A stretch of DNA of 64,000 bases from Neckera pumila (Eukaryota; Streptophyta; Bryopsida; Hypnales; Neckeraceae). This document shows positions 47,503 to 58,618 of the stretch, one piece after another. Within the stretch, counting starts at the first letter, position 1. The number at the start of each line of letters is the position of its first letter. The position numbers were made by a program, and so were the translations under genes. The stretch is taken from contig OZ018409.1 in the NCBI GenBank assembly GCA_963969595.1, positions 40,995,282 through 41,059,281 of the forward strand. The letters are read 5' to 3'. The notes below the pieces were generated by a model. It saw only the letters and a program-made list of their open reading frames with translations. It was not told the origin of the DNA and ran no database searches.

Positions 47503-47797
47503 GAGCATCACCACCTGGCTTGCAAAATGCAAGCCAGGTTGCAAGCCTGGCAGTCCATTTTGCAAGCTACGTCCACATTCAAGGATCATGTCCTTGCTTT
47601 TTGGGAAAGTGGAAAAGTGTTTGTCTCATGCGGTTTGTGAGCCACCCTTTGGCTTGCAAAAAAGCCCGGTTTTGTAAGCCACCGGCGGCTTTTGGCTTGG
47701 CCTCTTAACAAGTTCATCCATTATGCAAGACGGGTGGGGCAATTTTGCAAGCCTCTATTAACAAGTCATCTAATATGCAAGACAGGTGGGGATGCTC
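47503..47797. mobile_element. PIF/Harbinger-like MITE, 295 bp
   Basis: It starts GAGCATCACCACC and ends GGTGGGGATGCTC, flanked by TAA (47500-47502, 47798-47800). It matches the centre and right arm of the palindromic element at 8.9-9.4 kb (TTTTTGGGAAAGTGGAAAAG) but lacks the extra inverted left arm. It is therefore the simpler form of the same family. Confidence 0.85.
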
Positions 47798-47800
47798 TAA

Positions 47801-48562
47801 GGGAGCCGACCCATTCCTGATCACCACCCCATTTCTGCTCTGTAGATTGTTCTCTTTCCGATTAGCAGGAGAAGAACAATCATTAATTACAACACGGTTC
47901 CTGATGCAATTGTGGCGCATTATGATTGGCTACAAGATGATCAATATTGCAACCAACCCCTTGGTTGGAAATAGGGAGGTCTATATAACGAGTATAGGTC
48001 GAATAGAATCTTCAACCAAAAAATTCATAGTAATTATGTTTTGAAAAACAAAAATTTGAAAAATTATAGAAACCTTCTTAATTCAATTTCTACATATGGG
48101 AAAATTCCTCCCTTAAAGAACCCAGCCCTGCAAACATGCGTAATTACTTAAATGGTTGACAATGGGTCGGCTCCCTTACACCTAAAATTGCACGGTTCCT
48201 AAAATTGCACAGCGGATATTCTTGCCTAAACTCCCACTATTCATATGACTCTATGATCGCTTTTAGGTACACCTATTCTCAACACTTTGAAAATTTGTAG
48301 TTTATTCACACAAAGTTCTAAAAATGCATTCTAGAATCCCGTTTTGACTATCAATGGGACCCCACAATTTTTTTTCCAATATAATAGTAAAAACCATGCT
48401 GAATCATGCTGAATTGCTTAACTGTGCAGTTTAAGGTCAGTTACCTTATATTGGGATTTCCCACATTTGTCCATGAATTGATCAGACTTCTTTTTTCTTT
48501 TTTCAAAATAAATGAAACCGAGTCAATCAGACTCTCATACTTTGTTTCGAAGGACATCAAAA
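47801..48562. other. Unassigned AT-rich DNA
   Basis: No gene or repeat was recognised. Confidence 0.45.
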
Positions 48563-48578
48563 AGGTCATTCAAAGTTA

Positions 48579-48730
48579 AATGAAGTATTATGTTCTATCA
48601 CTCTCTACAAGCCTGAGTGGCATCTTTCACTCAGCCTGCCACCTAGGTTGGGACTTCCGCGTGAGCCGGATTGATTGTTTCCTCCTTGTTTTTTGTTTTT
48701 TCAATGGACATCGTTCTTTTCCCAAAAAAA
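48579..48730 (+). mobile_element. Severely truncated LINE-A copy, ~152 bp
   Basis: A perfect 16 bp duplication, AGGTCATTCAAAGTTA (48563-48578, 48731-48746), flanks the insert. It encodes the last residues of LINE-A ORF2 (KPEWHLSLSLPPRL, then stop), followed by the 3' leader and an A tail. Confidence 0.8.
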
Positions 48731-48746
48731 AGGTCATTCAAAGTTA

Positions 48747-49122
48747 GCATTTTTACCTATGGAAAAAACACAATTTTTCTTTATTTGCAACTTATGATAA
48801 AATTTGGAAATTTGGATTCAAAGGCCCCAAATTAGCTAGGAGTGATGAAGAACACACCAACAAAGGTGAAAACACATGACACTAAGCAACTATAAAATAG
48901 AAGTAATTTCTTACATGTACCCTTAGCTGGGGAAGACAAACGTAGGACGCAAACTTTGAATGACTACTTTAACATCCTACTTTTGATTTTTCTATCTTGT
49001 TAGGAGGGGGGTGATATTTGGTTGGGGCTACATTACTTTTGTTGTTTTGGTAGCTATCATATAATTCTTTGCAAGATTCAAAATAACTATAGGATTTTAA
49101 CTTTACCTTCAATTAGATTTAC
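48747..49122. other. Unassigned AT-rich DNA
   Basis: Nothing was recognised in this stretch. Confidence 0.45.
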
Positions 49123-49126
49123 TTAA

Positions 49127-49926
49127 CCCCTAAAGGACCATTGTTGGTTCGGCGGACATTTGGGATTTCAAGCAGGTACCTATGGGCTGAAATTTTGTCG
49201 TGATTTTTTGAAACTTTTTTAGAAGATAGAAAAAGTGATAAGCGCTGTGGGAATATAATTTTTTTTCTCATAGATTATCTTTTTGCCTATTTGGAAAGCT
49301 TTGGTTCATCTCATTTGGATTTGTTATGAGAAAGTTATGGACATTCTTGTTTTTTAGGCAGTTAGAGTATCTTTTTGAAAAAAATAACTTCTAGGATGCA
49401 TTTTCAAATTTTTCAGTTTTTTATTTTTTGCATGGTTTATATTACTTGCTAAAACAATTTCACCATTGGCATTAGTGCATTTTAATTCCATCTAAAATAT
49501 ATGAATATTTTGGATTTTCCTTCTATCTCGTAACTACTTCTACTTAACAAATTTTTAAAGAATGATAATTAAGTTTTTTTGTGTTTTCTTTTTTTTATCT
49601 AGACTCTCAACTTAATTCTCCACTACAAAGATTTAAAGCTCAAAACTCTGTAGTGCAAAAATTCTAAGCTAAAAATGTTCAAAGTCAAAAAATCTAGTCC
49701 CGCAATGTGCTGAAAAACTTGTTTTTTTCACTTTAAACGCAGATATCTTGCAATCTGTGCGGTCAAAAATTCTGAATTTTTTTCCACACACTGTCATACT
49801 AGTTAGGTGTAAGATCCTATGGTTAGATGTGCAAAAAAAACATTTTTCAAATTTTTTTATTTTTTGCTGTAAAAATGGCAGTTTTGAGTGTTTTTTGGCA
49901 AAGAAAGGGCCTTGGTCCTTTAGAGG
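49127..49926 (+). mobile_element. TTAA-flanked TIR element, copy M (subfamily 2)
   Basis: This 800 bp element has CCCCTAAAGGACC after TTAA (49123-49126) and GGTCCTTTAGAGG before TTAA (49927-49930). It aligns with copy C through most of its length, with a ~120 bp deletion after about 49260. It is non-coding. Confidence 0.85.
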
Positions 49927-49930
49927 TTAA

Positions 49931-50544
49931 TGTGCATTTCATAGAAATATGGGATATCAATGGAAATATGGGTGGCTTAGATTAGGAAAATGACTGCAAG
50001 AAGACCCACTTGTAGTCAAGTTTGTCATGTGGTTCTTTTATGGGTCATTTTCTTAGTCTACGTGCCCTATATTTCTACTTGGGAATACTCAAGACTTTTT
50101 ATTTTTATAAAAGATTCATTTTTCATTTATATCCATTGGCTTAAAAAAACATTAAAACAACCATTGGTCCCAATGATTTGGAGGAATTAATGATTCCTAA
50201 TTTACGATATTTATAACAATTTTTATAACACTCTGTACACTAGTAGAAAGGAGGTTTCAATTAGACTACCAAGATCCAATGCCCAAGACCAATTGGCTAC
50301 TTGTGAAATAAGGCCCCCTTAAGTTTAGAGGTTAGTATTTGTGGGATTAAATTTTCATCCTTTGGAAGATTCAAAAATTGGAGAGACCAAGGAATGTAAC
50401 TTTTCACTTAAAATTTTTAGTCTAGGATAGAGAATAATGTAGACGACACATTTGTCTTCAATGCATGGCAAAAAATAGACCAATTTTGAGTCCCCCATAC
50501 TTGTAGTCAAGACTATTTAGAGAGGTATATATATATATATATAC
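49931..50544. other. Unassigned AT-rich DNA
   Basis: No gene was recognised. A short (AT)n run sits at 50526-50542. Confidence 0.45.
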
Positions 50545-50552
50545 CAATACCT

Positions 50553-51014
50553 TAAATGAGGCTGTTTGTTTGTTTGTTTGTTTGTTTGTTTGTTTTGTTT
50601 TGTTTTGTTTGTAGCGTGGACAACTTCCTGACCGTGCGTCCCCTGGCCGCGTGCTTGGTACCGTCGGAAAGCTCTCGCCGAGGACGGGTGCACCGGCTTG
50701 GTTTTGTGGCGTTTGGAGCGGTGGTACAAAAGTTATTGAATTTCAAAGTATTTATTGATTAAAAATTTAGAAAATTACTTTTACTTTGATTTTGGTGGCG
50801 TTCTTGCTACTGGGAGTAGAACCGGGAGTTAGAAAATTATTTTTGCTTTGATTTTGGTGGCGTTCTTGCTTCTAGGAGTGGAATTGGGAGTGGAACCAAG
50901 AGTTAGAAAATTACTTTTACTTTGATTTTGGTGGTGTTCTTGCTTCTGGGAGTGGAACCAGAAGTGGAACCGGGAGTGGATGAAAATTGAGTCAATGGCA
51001 CAAGGCCACACTAG
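50553..51014 (+). repeat. Repeat family R4, copy 2
   Basis: It begins TTAAATGAGGC, then (GTTT)n, then the GGTACCGTCGGAAAGC block, and ends CACAAGGCCACACTAG. It contains about three tandem ~63 bp units (TTGATTTTGGTGGCGTTCTT plus GGGAGTGGAACC subrepeats). Copy 3 starts 630 bp later in the same orientation. A partial R4 end (51060-51168) lies between them. Confidence 0.65.
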
Positions 51015-51179
51015 AGTTATTTTTATTTAAAATTAAAATTGAAATTAAAATTAGAAAATTACTTTTATTTTGAAAGAGTTATTGAATTTTGAAGTTTATA
51101 TTTTAAAAAATAAAAATAAAAACTTTTCCTTTCGTTGTGGTTGTGGCAATGGCACAAGGCACACTAGTATGACCTTAAA

Positions 51180-51527
51180 TGAGGCTGTTTGTTTGTTTGT
51201 TTGTTTTGTTTTGTTTTGTTTGTAGCATGGACAACTTCCTGACCGTGCGTCCCCTGGCCGCGTGCTTGGTACCGTCGGAAAGCTCTCGCCCAGGAGGGGT
51301 GCACCGGCTTGGTTTTGTGGCTTTTGGAGCGGTGGTGCAAAAGTTATTGAATTTCAAAGTATTTATTGATTAAAAATTTAGAAAATTACTTTTACTTTGA
51401 TTTTGGTGGCATTCTTGGTACTGGGAGTGGAACTGGGAGTAGAACTGGGAGTAGAATCGGAAGTAGAACCAGGATTGGAACCGGGAGTAGATGAAAATTG
51501 GGCCAACGGCACAGGGTCACACTATTA
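51180..51527 (+). repeat. Repeat family R4, copy 3
   Basis: The first ~200 bp are nearly identical to copy 2, apart from a shorter (GTTT)n. It ends with expanded GGGAGTRGAACC units and CACAGGGTCACACTA. The similarity points to a recent local duplication. Confidence 0.65.
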
Positions 51528-51530
51528 TAT

Positions 51531-51984
51531 ATGATTTTTAAAAGAATAAAAATTTGGATTTGACTACTATTTTGGAGGCCTCTTGAACCAAAAGGCTCAT
51601 AACCAAATCATTTCTCCCTCTCCCTTTACACTACCTCTAAAAGCCATGCCTTTCAAAGGATGGCCTTTCAAAGACAAGACATAGACCTTGAGAGATGGCT
51701 TCTAGCATCTAGTCTAAAGAGGCTCGATCGAATATGAAACTATTCAAGAAAGAATTGCGGTTGCAAGCCTTTAATTTCCAAATTCCAAATTTCAAAAATA
51801 AATCAAGAATGCTTTGTGCGCAACATCTAGGATTCAAATGTGCTTTCTTCCCAAAAAAATTTAAAAAAAAAAAAGTATAATTCAAAAATGCATCAATGAT
51901 AATGGATTATGTAAGTAAAGACAAAAGTATGGTGAACATGTTTTCTAATGTGGAATAAAAAAAACACATCCAAAGCAAATATTT
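51531..51984. other. Unassigned DNA
   Basis: An A-rich run at 51855-51877 is preceded by TTTCTTCCC, as retro-tails are, with a weak flanking repeat (ATTCAAATG / ATTCAAAAATG). Otherwise nothing was recognised. Confidence 0.35.
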
Positions 51985-52187
51985 GAATCTTGTAACAATG
52001 CGGCATCCTAAAAGTTTCTGATGGATGATAGAGAATCTTTATATGTAAGACAAAAAATGTACTTGTTCATCCATGAAATTTTGAGTGAGAAAGAGAGGTT
52101 TTGCATAGTAGTTCGATCTCCAATGAGTACTCTTGGATTATTTTAAGCAAATGATTCACATGGTACCAAAAAGGTGATTTTCACAAT
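51985..52187 (+). repeat. Repeat family R3, copy interrupted by CACTA
   Basis: This parallels 46515-46745 and 58225-58440 up to GGTGATTTTCAC, where the CACTA element begins. It therefore predates the CACTA insertion. Confidence 0.6.
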
Positions 52188-53707
52188 CACTACAAGAAAA
52201 TGGCCAAATATATGACTGCAAAGAACAACTGCATGAAAAATGTGAGTTCAAAATGATTGGGGCTCCCTAATTGCACCAATGTTGCTAATTCCATAGTGCT
52301 CGAGTCACCTCAAAGTCGCATCCGCAACTTCGAGATGAAGAGTCAACAAAAGGCGAGTTTCATCCGCCATATTCTGTTGACAGCGTTGTCAATAGTCTGA
52401 TGTGGCAAGGTGGCATTGAAAATAAGGGGGCAGCTATTGTATATTGTAACTTACCTTCACTGCAGCACGACTAAAAAATGACTGTAGTGTAACTGGCATA
52501 TGACTTCAAGAAGTTTTGGCTTATTGGTGGAAAAAGAAAAAGAAAGAGGCCACTACAAAAGACATGGTAGAAAAAGATGTTTCGAGTAACTTTGATTTTA
52601 CTGTAGGGCCATTATGGAATGACTAAATAATCACTACACCTTCTAGGTATTTTGGCACAAAATAGCTTTATTGTTTAGAATGTTTCTATGTGCTACATTG
52701 TTAAAAGATGCAACTTTAACAAGATGATGTGTTGTCTACAAATAAATTAATAAATGTTAGGCAAGGAAAGCCTAAATACTCTTAGTATACACTCTTTGTT
52801 TATGTTTTACTTTTTTTTTCATAGGGATCAAATGATTTGAAGTCATTCATCCAAGCTTTAAAAAATGATGCATACAAAATGGCTTCTTTCTTCTGTCATT
52901 TTTTGTTTTCTTTTTTTATCTCTTGTTTATTCTCTTTTTAAACTTTATTTTAATCTTTCCATCTCTTTTTCTACCTTTACCCTTTTTATGTGTTGTTGAT
53001 TTTTTATTTTTCTCTTGTTAGTTTCATTTGTTGTTATTTTCTAGAATTTTTTCTAGAAACAAATAGAATTATTTTTTTCTTTTTGGTAGTTTTCATTCCT
53101 ACAAATTTTTTTCCTATTTCATAATCCTTGTAATTTTTTTTGTTCTTCATTTTTTTCCTTTTCACTTCTCTTCTTCATTTCTTTAAATCATTTTTAACTT
53201 TCCCTTTTCTATTCTTTGTTTATCTTCTTAAGTTTATTTCTTTGACCTTCTTTAAAAAGAAAAAATTATTCATTTTTTCTCTTATAAATGGTTCATTTTC
53301 AATGGCTTTTTTGTTTTGTTGGGATCTATTGTTTTCTTTGTCGAGGTCCATTTTAAGATTCATTTACACTCCTACTAGGACAACAACTATGATTTCAATC
53401 CATTTGCGTTGGTAACTTCGCAATATTTCTAGACATTTCATATGATTCAAAATAGACATTCATGAGGTCCCAAGGGAAAGGCTGGAAGGTGTTTTCATAG
53501 TCCTAAAAGTAATTGTTAGTCCCGTTCCCCTCTTATATGAACAACAATGTTGCTTCTCTGGTGCCGTTGAAGTTGGATTTTACAGATTGAGTTGTAGTTG
53601 CAGGGTGTGAAAGGTTTGTGACAATTTGGTATCATTTGTGCATTTTTCAAAACCTGCAATGTGCATTAATATGACATAGTGTCACAAATTGGATTTCTCA
53701 CCTTCAG

Positions 53708-53845
53708 TAGAATGACTTCCTGTGACTACAGAATGACTTCTTGCGACTGCAAAGTGACTTCTTGCAACTGCAAAGTGACTTCTTGCAATTCCAAAACGAC
53801 TTCCTGCAACTGCAAAATGACTTTTTGAGACTGCAAAATGAGCTG
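53708..53845 (+). repeat. ~22 bp tandem repeat inside CACTA
   Basis: About six units of the form TGACTTCTTGCAACTGCAAAG occur in direct order. They probably belong to the subterminal repeats of the CACTA element. Confidence 0.8.
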
Positions 53846-54371
53846 CAACATCTTAGATTACTATGCAGCTGATCAACTACTCCTGCAACTATTGCTTCAT
53901 TGCTTTGTGCATTGTAATGCATTGTGCAATTTTTAAAGATTTGTGTACCTTTCATCACACTTTTGCTGCATTTACAACACATTTTCATCATGGTTCATAT
54001 ACAAAAAGGCAAGACAAATTTTAGAGAGGATGTTAGAAAATGTCAAAAGAAAATATCCTTTCCAATCCCTTTCACAAATTTGTCAATAACTTTTGATTTG
54101 AGGCTCAATATATAAAATGGATTTTTAGAGATGAAAGTGAGGTTGATTTTCCAACTTTTTTTAGTTCAAAGGTTTTTGAAAAAAATTAATCTACTATGCT
54201 TAAATGAAATTTGAAATATTACTTGTAACACAATTCTTTCGTTTTACATATCCCACACGGTTTGTCTTATCTCATACCATCCCACTTGTATAAAAGGCTT
54301 GTCATTTCATTTCTTCATACTCACACTTTAAATGGCTTTGAAAGCTATGTGACACATGCCAACTACAATGT

Positions 54372-54470
54372 ATGGTATATGGTGTATTGTACATGGTATA
54401 TGGTGTATTGTACATGGTATATGGTGTATTGTACATGGTATATGATGTATTGTATATGGTGTATTGTTGT
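54372..54470 (+). repeat. 21 bp minisatellite
   Basis: The unit ATGGTATATGGTGTATTGTA occurs three times exactly, then once with changes and once partially. Because 21 is a multiple of three it creates a spurious repetitive open frame. It lies within the CACTA element. Confidence 0.9.
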
Positions 54471-55120
54471 GAAACTTTGAATGTATTGCATAATGACTAC
54501 TCCTCAAATAGTGGGCCCCACTTTTTTTTTTTCTGCAAATGTTATGTTAACTTTAGAATCACTCGGAAATGACTAGAAACGTCAACAGCAATGACTGCAA
54601 AATGACTGCAAAATGACTGCAAAATAATTGTAAAATGACTTTTCAATGACTCAAAACAACTTCCCGCGTGGCCGTCCACGTCAAATTTATCATGGGTCAG
54701 TCATAACTTCAGAATGACTAAAAAACGACTAGCCACGTGGATGTCCACGTCAGATGTTTTAGGGGTCTGGTTTCCACATGGCAGCTTTATAGACATTTCC
54801 TTAAGCCCAACTTTCTTTATCACTTCATCCATTTCTACCTTGGATATAGAAATGGATGGTGATAATAGATTGCAATTGTTGTCCTAAACGACTCCAAGGC
54901 CATGAGTTGTATTGTAGTCATTGTGTCCACAACAATTGCTTTTCAGTCGTTTTTTGCAATTGTTTTTTCTATCATTTTTTTGTAGTGAATTTAGCTAGCC
55001 TAGTGTTTTAGGATTAAGGAAATGTGACCAAAAAAATAAAAAAAACTTTGGCTGACTTTCATTTCAAATTTCAAAACAAAAGCAAAAAAACAAAACAAAA
55101 CAAACTTTAGCTTACCCTAA

Positions 55121-56032
55121 CCCTTGAAGGACCAAACACCGTTTTTTTTGGCAATATAGCAATTTTGGATAGCTCACTATGAATGGATCTTTTTTCTTAG
55201 AGATTTTCACACAAAATGTGCTTAGGAGTAGCTTTAAGGCCCAACAATTTTCATAACTTTTGACTACATGGTTAAAAAATTATTGTATGATATGTCATTT
55301 TCATTGATATTTGGGCAATTTTTATTTAAATCATTTTCTTAAGAAATAAAAATTTGAAATTATTTTCTTAGATTTATGTAAATGTAGAAAGCTTTGAATC
55401 ATTCCATTTTTATTATTGAGATGAAAGTTATGAGGAGTTTTAGTTTGCGGGCAGTTATGGATTATCTACTCTAAAATAAACTTTGAAGTCCTTTATTTAA
55501 CTCAATTTTCAATACTTTTGAAAATAAATAAAAACCTTGGGTGTAGATAATTTATTATAACATTACAACCATTGAAATTGGCAGTTCTCAATTCCAATAC
55601 TAAATTCTTAACAATTTAGTGTTTTGAATCATTCTCTACTTCTTTCTACCTACTATTTTTTTCCTCCATGTTGTACAATTCCAAATGATATGAAAATTTT
55701 CAAGCATATAGCCAACTTGCCTTGAAGACTGAATCCAAAGAGTAACCACATTTTGGACATTTTTTCATTTCAAATGTGACCTTGTGAAGTGTAGTTGCCC
55801 AGGGTTTTTTAGGGACAAAAAAAGAATTTTTGTCAATTCAAACGCTAATATCTTGCAATCCACACGGTGGAAATTTTTGAATTTCTTTCCACATCTTTTC
55901 AAACCAATTTACGACAAGATCCCTATGGTTACATCTATCTAAAAATATATTTTTTCTAAAATTTGGTACTTGTACTAGAAATGGCAATTTTGGAGCAATT
56001 TGGGTGAAAACATAGGCAAAAACCTTTAGGGG
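55121..56032 (+). mobile_element. TTAA-flanked TIR element, copy J
   Basis: This 912 bp element has CCCTTGAAGGACC after CTAA (55117-55120) and AACCTTTAGGGG before TTAA (56033-56036). The 5' third resembles H and D; the remainder resembles A, B and G. It is non-coding. Confidence 0.8.
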
Positions 56033-56389
56033 TTAAAGTTTGAGTTTATATTAATTTGTTAGAATCACTTTTGGAGTTCTAGATAAAGACTGCCATAAGA
56101 CCCCATTTTTTTTAGACGTTGAGCAATTGTCCAAATTTCATTTAGTGTGATAGAAGACCCCATTTATTTTTATTTGTTTTTTCAAAGTGATGGTGGTAAA
56201 TTCAGAGGCACTAAGAGAGAGTACAACTTGTCCAATTCCCGTAGACGGTTCAAATTGGGAGGAAGGCTAAGAGTGAGGTCCCACTTGGGCCTATGGAAAC
56301 TACCAGAGCCAAAAACATCATTTTTGCACTAGGTGTCTACGAAATCTTGACGATAGAAGACCCCATTTGCTGGGGTGGTTATTCTCTAA

Positions 56390-56835
56390 GAGCAACTCCA
56401 GTGCAGCAATTGGATCACAAATAGAACGGCATAATGATGGGCCTACCAAAAAAACAAACCTAATGCATACACCACAGGTCTCTTTATTTTTCCGGACCCG
56501 GTAATTTTCATCCATTGCACTGCATTTTAAAGAAATTTGAAGAGCCTAGAAATTGACACACAATAGCAAAGGTCATAAATGTCTCCCCTTTTCAAGCCTT
56601 GTAATGTGTGTCGATTGATTGGAGCTCCCTTTTTTGCATGAAATGTCTTTTTTTCATGTAAAATATTTCTTCTTCTTCTTTTTATATTGCAAAAGTCAAT
56701 TTGAAGTTTGGCTTGCCGACTTTTACATTGGGGCCATTTTTTTTCTAAAAGTTGGAGGAATGAAATGAAGTCTGCCTTCTTGCACTTCAAAAGCTCAATA
56801 CTGTACGTTTTTCCTTGTTTACATTGGGCTTGCTC
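56390..56835. mobile_element. Tourist-like MITE, 446 bp
   Basis: The left end is GAGCAACTCCAGTGCA; the right end, read inward, is GAGCAAGCCCAATGTA (12 of 16 identical). TAA flanks both sides (56387-56389, 56836-56838). TAA/TTA targets with GAGC-type ends are typical of PIF/Harbinger MITEs. No coding capacity. Confidence 0.6.
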
Positions 56836-56838
56836 TAA

Positions 56839-58224
56839 GTAAGTCAATAGTCAACAGCATATTACAGTAGTCAGTCTCCCACCAGTTCAGTTTGTACCCC
56901 TCTCGTCGTTCTGCCTTGGCAATTTGTACACATGCACACACGTCACATGAGTTTCAAAAAACTATCCTCGTAGTAGATATTATCTGGTGGCAGATCCCAC
57001 CTGATGGAATCAAATGCCACAAGGATCTAGTACGAGGATAGTTTTGAAACTACGAGAGATATCTACTACCAGATATCACTGAGAATGGCAAACATATGTT
57101 TACGCGATACATTTTTTACCATTCTCGGCAGATCCCACCTGATGCCACAAGCGCAAAGGAAGCACAGCAAAGCAAAGGACTCCCCTGCCCACCCACCCAC
57201 GGCACCCAGTCTCACAGTTGCAGTACCTTAACTTACCTGCAAAAATCCACAGAATGTTTGCGGATCTGCAAGTGAATTTAAGTTGCTGCACCTAAGAATC
57301 CACCACCGCTGAGAACCAGCGATCCCCAAACTGGCTAAATTTCGCTCCGTTTCTACTTAATTTTTTCTGACCTCAGTGTAAATTGAAAAAAAATCTTCCA
57401 AAAATGAACATTTGACTAAAAACTCTAAACCTGTTCTGAGATCACTGCCGAGAACTCAATGGCAAACATTCCAAGTAGTAATAATAATTCTCACAACCCG
57501 GCCGCAGTGGCAGCCGGGACCACCCGGCCTCCCTCCCTCCCGCCAGCAGTGGCGCGGCAATGAAAGGCGGCACAATGATGAATGTGCGAGGGTGTCCAGA
57601 CATGAGTGAGCTAGTGAGTGAGTTCACCGAATGATGTCATGTCCAGCCCGACGTACACATCCATTTCCCAATCATTTGCAGGGGCCTCCAAACGAAAGAT
57701 GAACCCGAGAGGACGGAAGCGGCTCTGGATCGAGCCGGACCGAGCTGAGCTGAGCATCCAAATTACCATACTCGAGCTGTGTCTCAACAAACTTTCAGAG
57801 CATGTCTTGTCAAGCTCAGGGTGAACATAACAGCAAACTAACTTCATTTGGTTGGGCAGCGATGGGGTGTGCATTTTTATCATAGAACTTACCCTCTTGT
57901 GAAGGTTGATGATGATTCCTTTGTAGGCGTGACATAGTTGTTTTTATCCCTACAACTAAAATGGAAACACCTAAAATTTTCAAAATAAGTAATTCAGTAT
58001 AGTTGGAGGCACCTTTTTTCTAGGAAAGAAATAAATATTTTTGTACTGTTACCATTTGAAAAACCATGAATTTCAATAAATAAATAAATAAATAGAAGTT
58101 TTGGATAAGACATGTAATTTCTATGAATTTTCAAAGTGGAACTCCTAAGTCAAGAAAACCGTCACGTAGCTTAGTCCCCAAACCAATATCTAAAGAAATT
58201 AGCAGTAGTTAATCATGTAATTAA
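56839..58224. other. Unassigned DNA with a complex short-repeat cluster
   Basis: At 56958-57145 there are overlapping inverted and direct repeats: ACTATCCTCGTA inverted at 57027, GGCAGATCCCACCTGATG repeated at about 56990 and 57127, and GAGAATGG inverted near 57120. The part 57150-57850 is GC-richer. Open frames on both strands show no known domain. Confidence 0.4.
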
Positions 58225-58560
58225 TCCTGTAATGCTACTGCAAACACTAAGTATCCGGTGAATGACAAAATATCTTTGCATGTAGGACATAAGTGCAATT
58301 GTTCACCTTGGCATTTTGTGCAAAGAGGGGAGACTTTCTATAGTAGCTTGTCCTCGAATGAATGCTTTTGGTTTTCTTAAACTAAATGATGCTTACTCTA
58401 TCAAAAATGATGATTTCCACAAAGACCAGTCCGTGTTTATAAGGTTGAATATGGAAATGGTTTGGGGGATACATGTAATGGAAGTCTACTTGTCAAGAAT
58501 GGATACAAGGAAGATTTTGGGTGTTTTACCTTATATGCAAGGTAAGAACAATCCAGTTGC
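58225..58560 (+). repeat. Repeat family R3, copy
   Basis: This is the most complete copy. It aligns with 46515-46745 and 51985-52187, and its ends with pieces at 40.1 and 40.5 kb. An 85-codon frame (58316-58573) is open here only; the 46.6 kb copy has stops, so I do not regard it as a gene. Confidence 0.6.
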
Positions 58561-58618
58561 CTTTTGGTTGTAAAAGCTACAACCCTACAAATTCTTACCT
58601 AAAATGTACACTATTTAA

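Larger units (their letters stand above)
52188..54987 (+). mobile_element. CACTA (EnSpm) transposon, 2800 bp, non-autonomous
   Basis: The left end is CACTACAAGAAAATGGCC; the right end is the inverse, TTTTTTTGTAGTG. The 3 bp duplication AAT flanks both (52185-52187, 54988-54990). Subterminal regions are full of short repeats of the type ATGACTGCAAA in both orientations (52220-52520, 53705-53850, 54580-54720, 54880-54970), as CACTA transposase-binding regions are. The centre (52.85-53.4 kb) is pyrimidine-rich. No transposase frame was found, so it must depend on another copy. Confidence 0.9.

Noticed and set aside
54262..54480. Repetitive 72-codon open frame rich in Tyr, Met and Val
   Set aside because: It is produced by a 21 bp minisatellite, whose period keeps any one frame open.
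58316..58573. 85-codon open frame in the R3 repeat
   Set aside because: The paralogous copies at 46.5 and 52.0 kb carry stops and indels in the same region.
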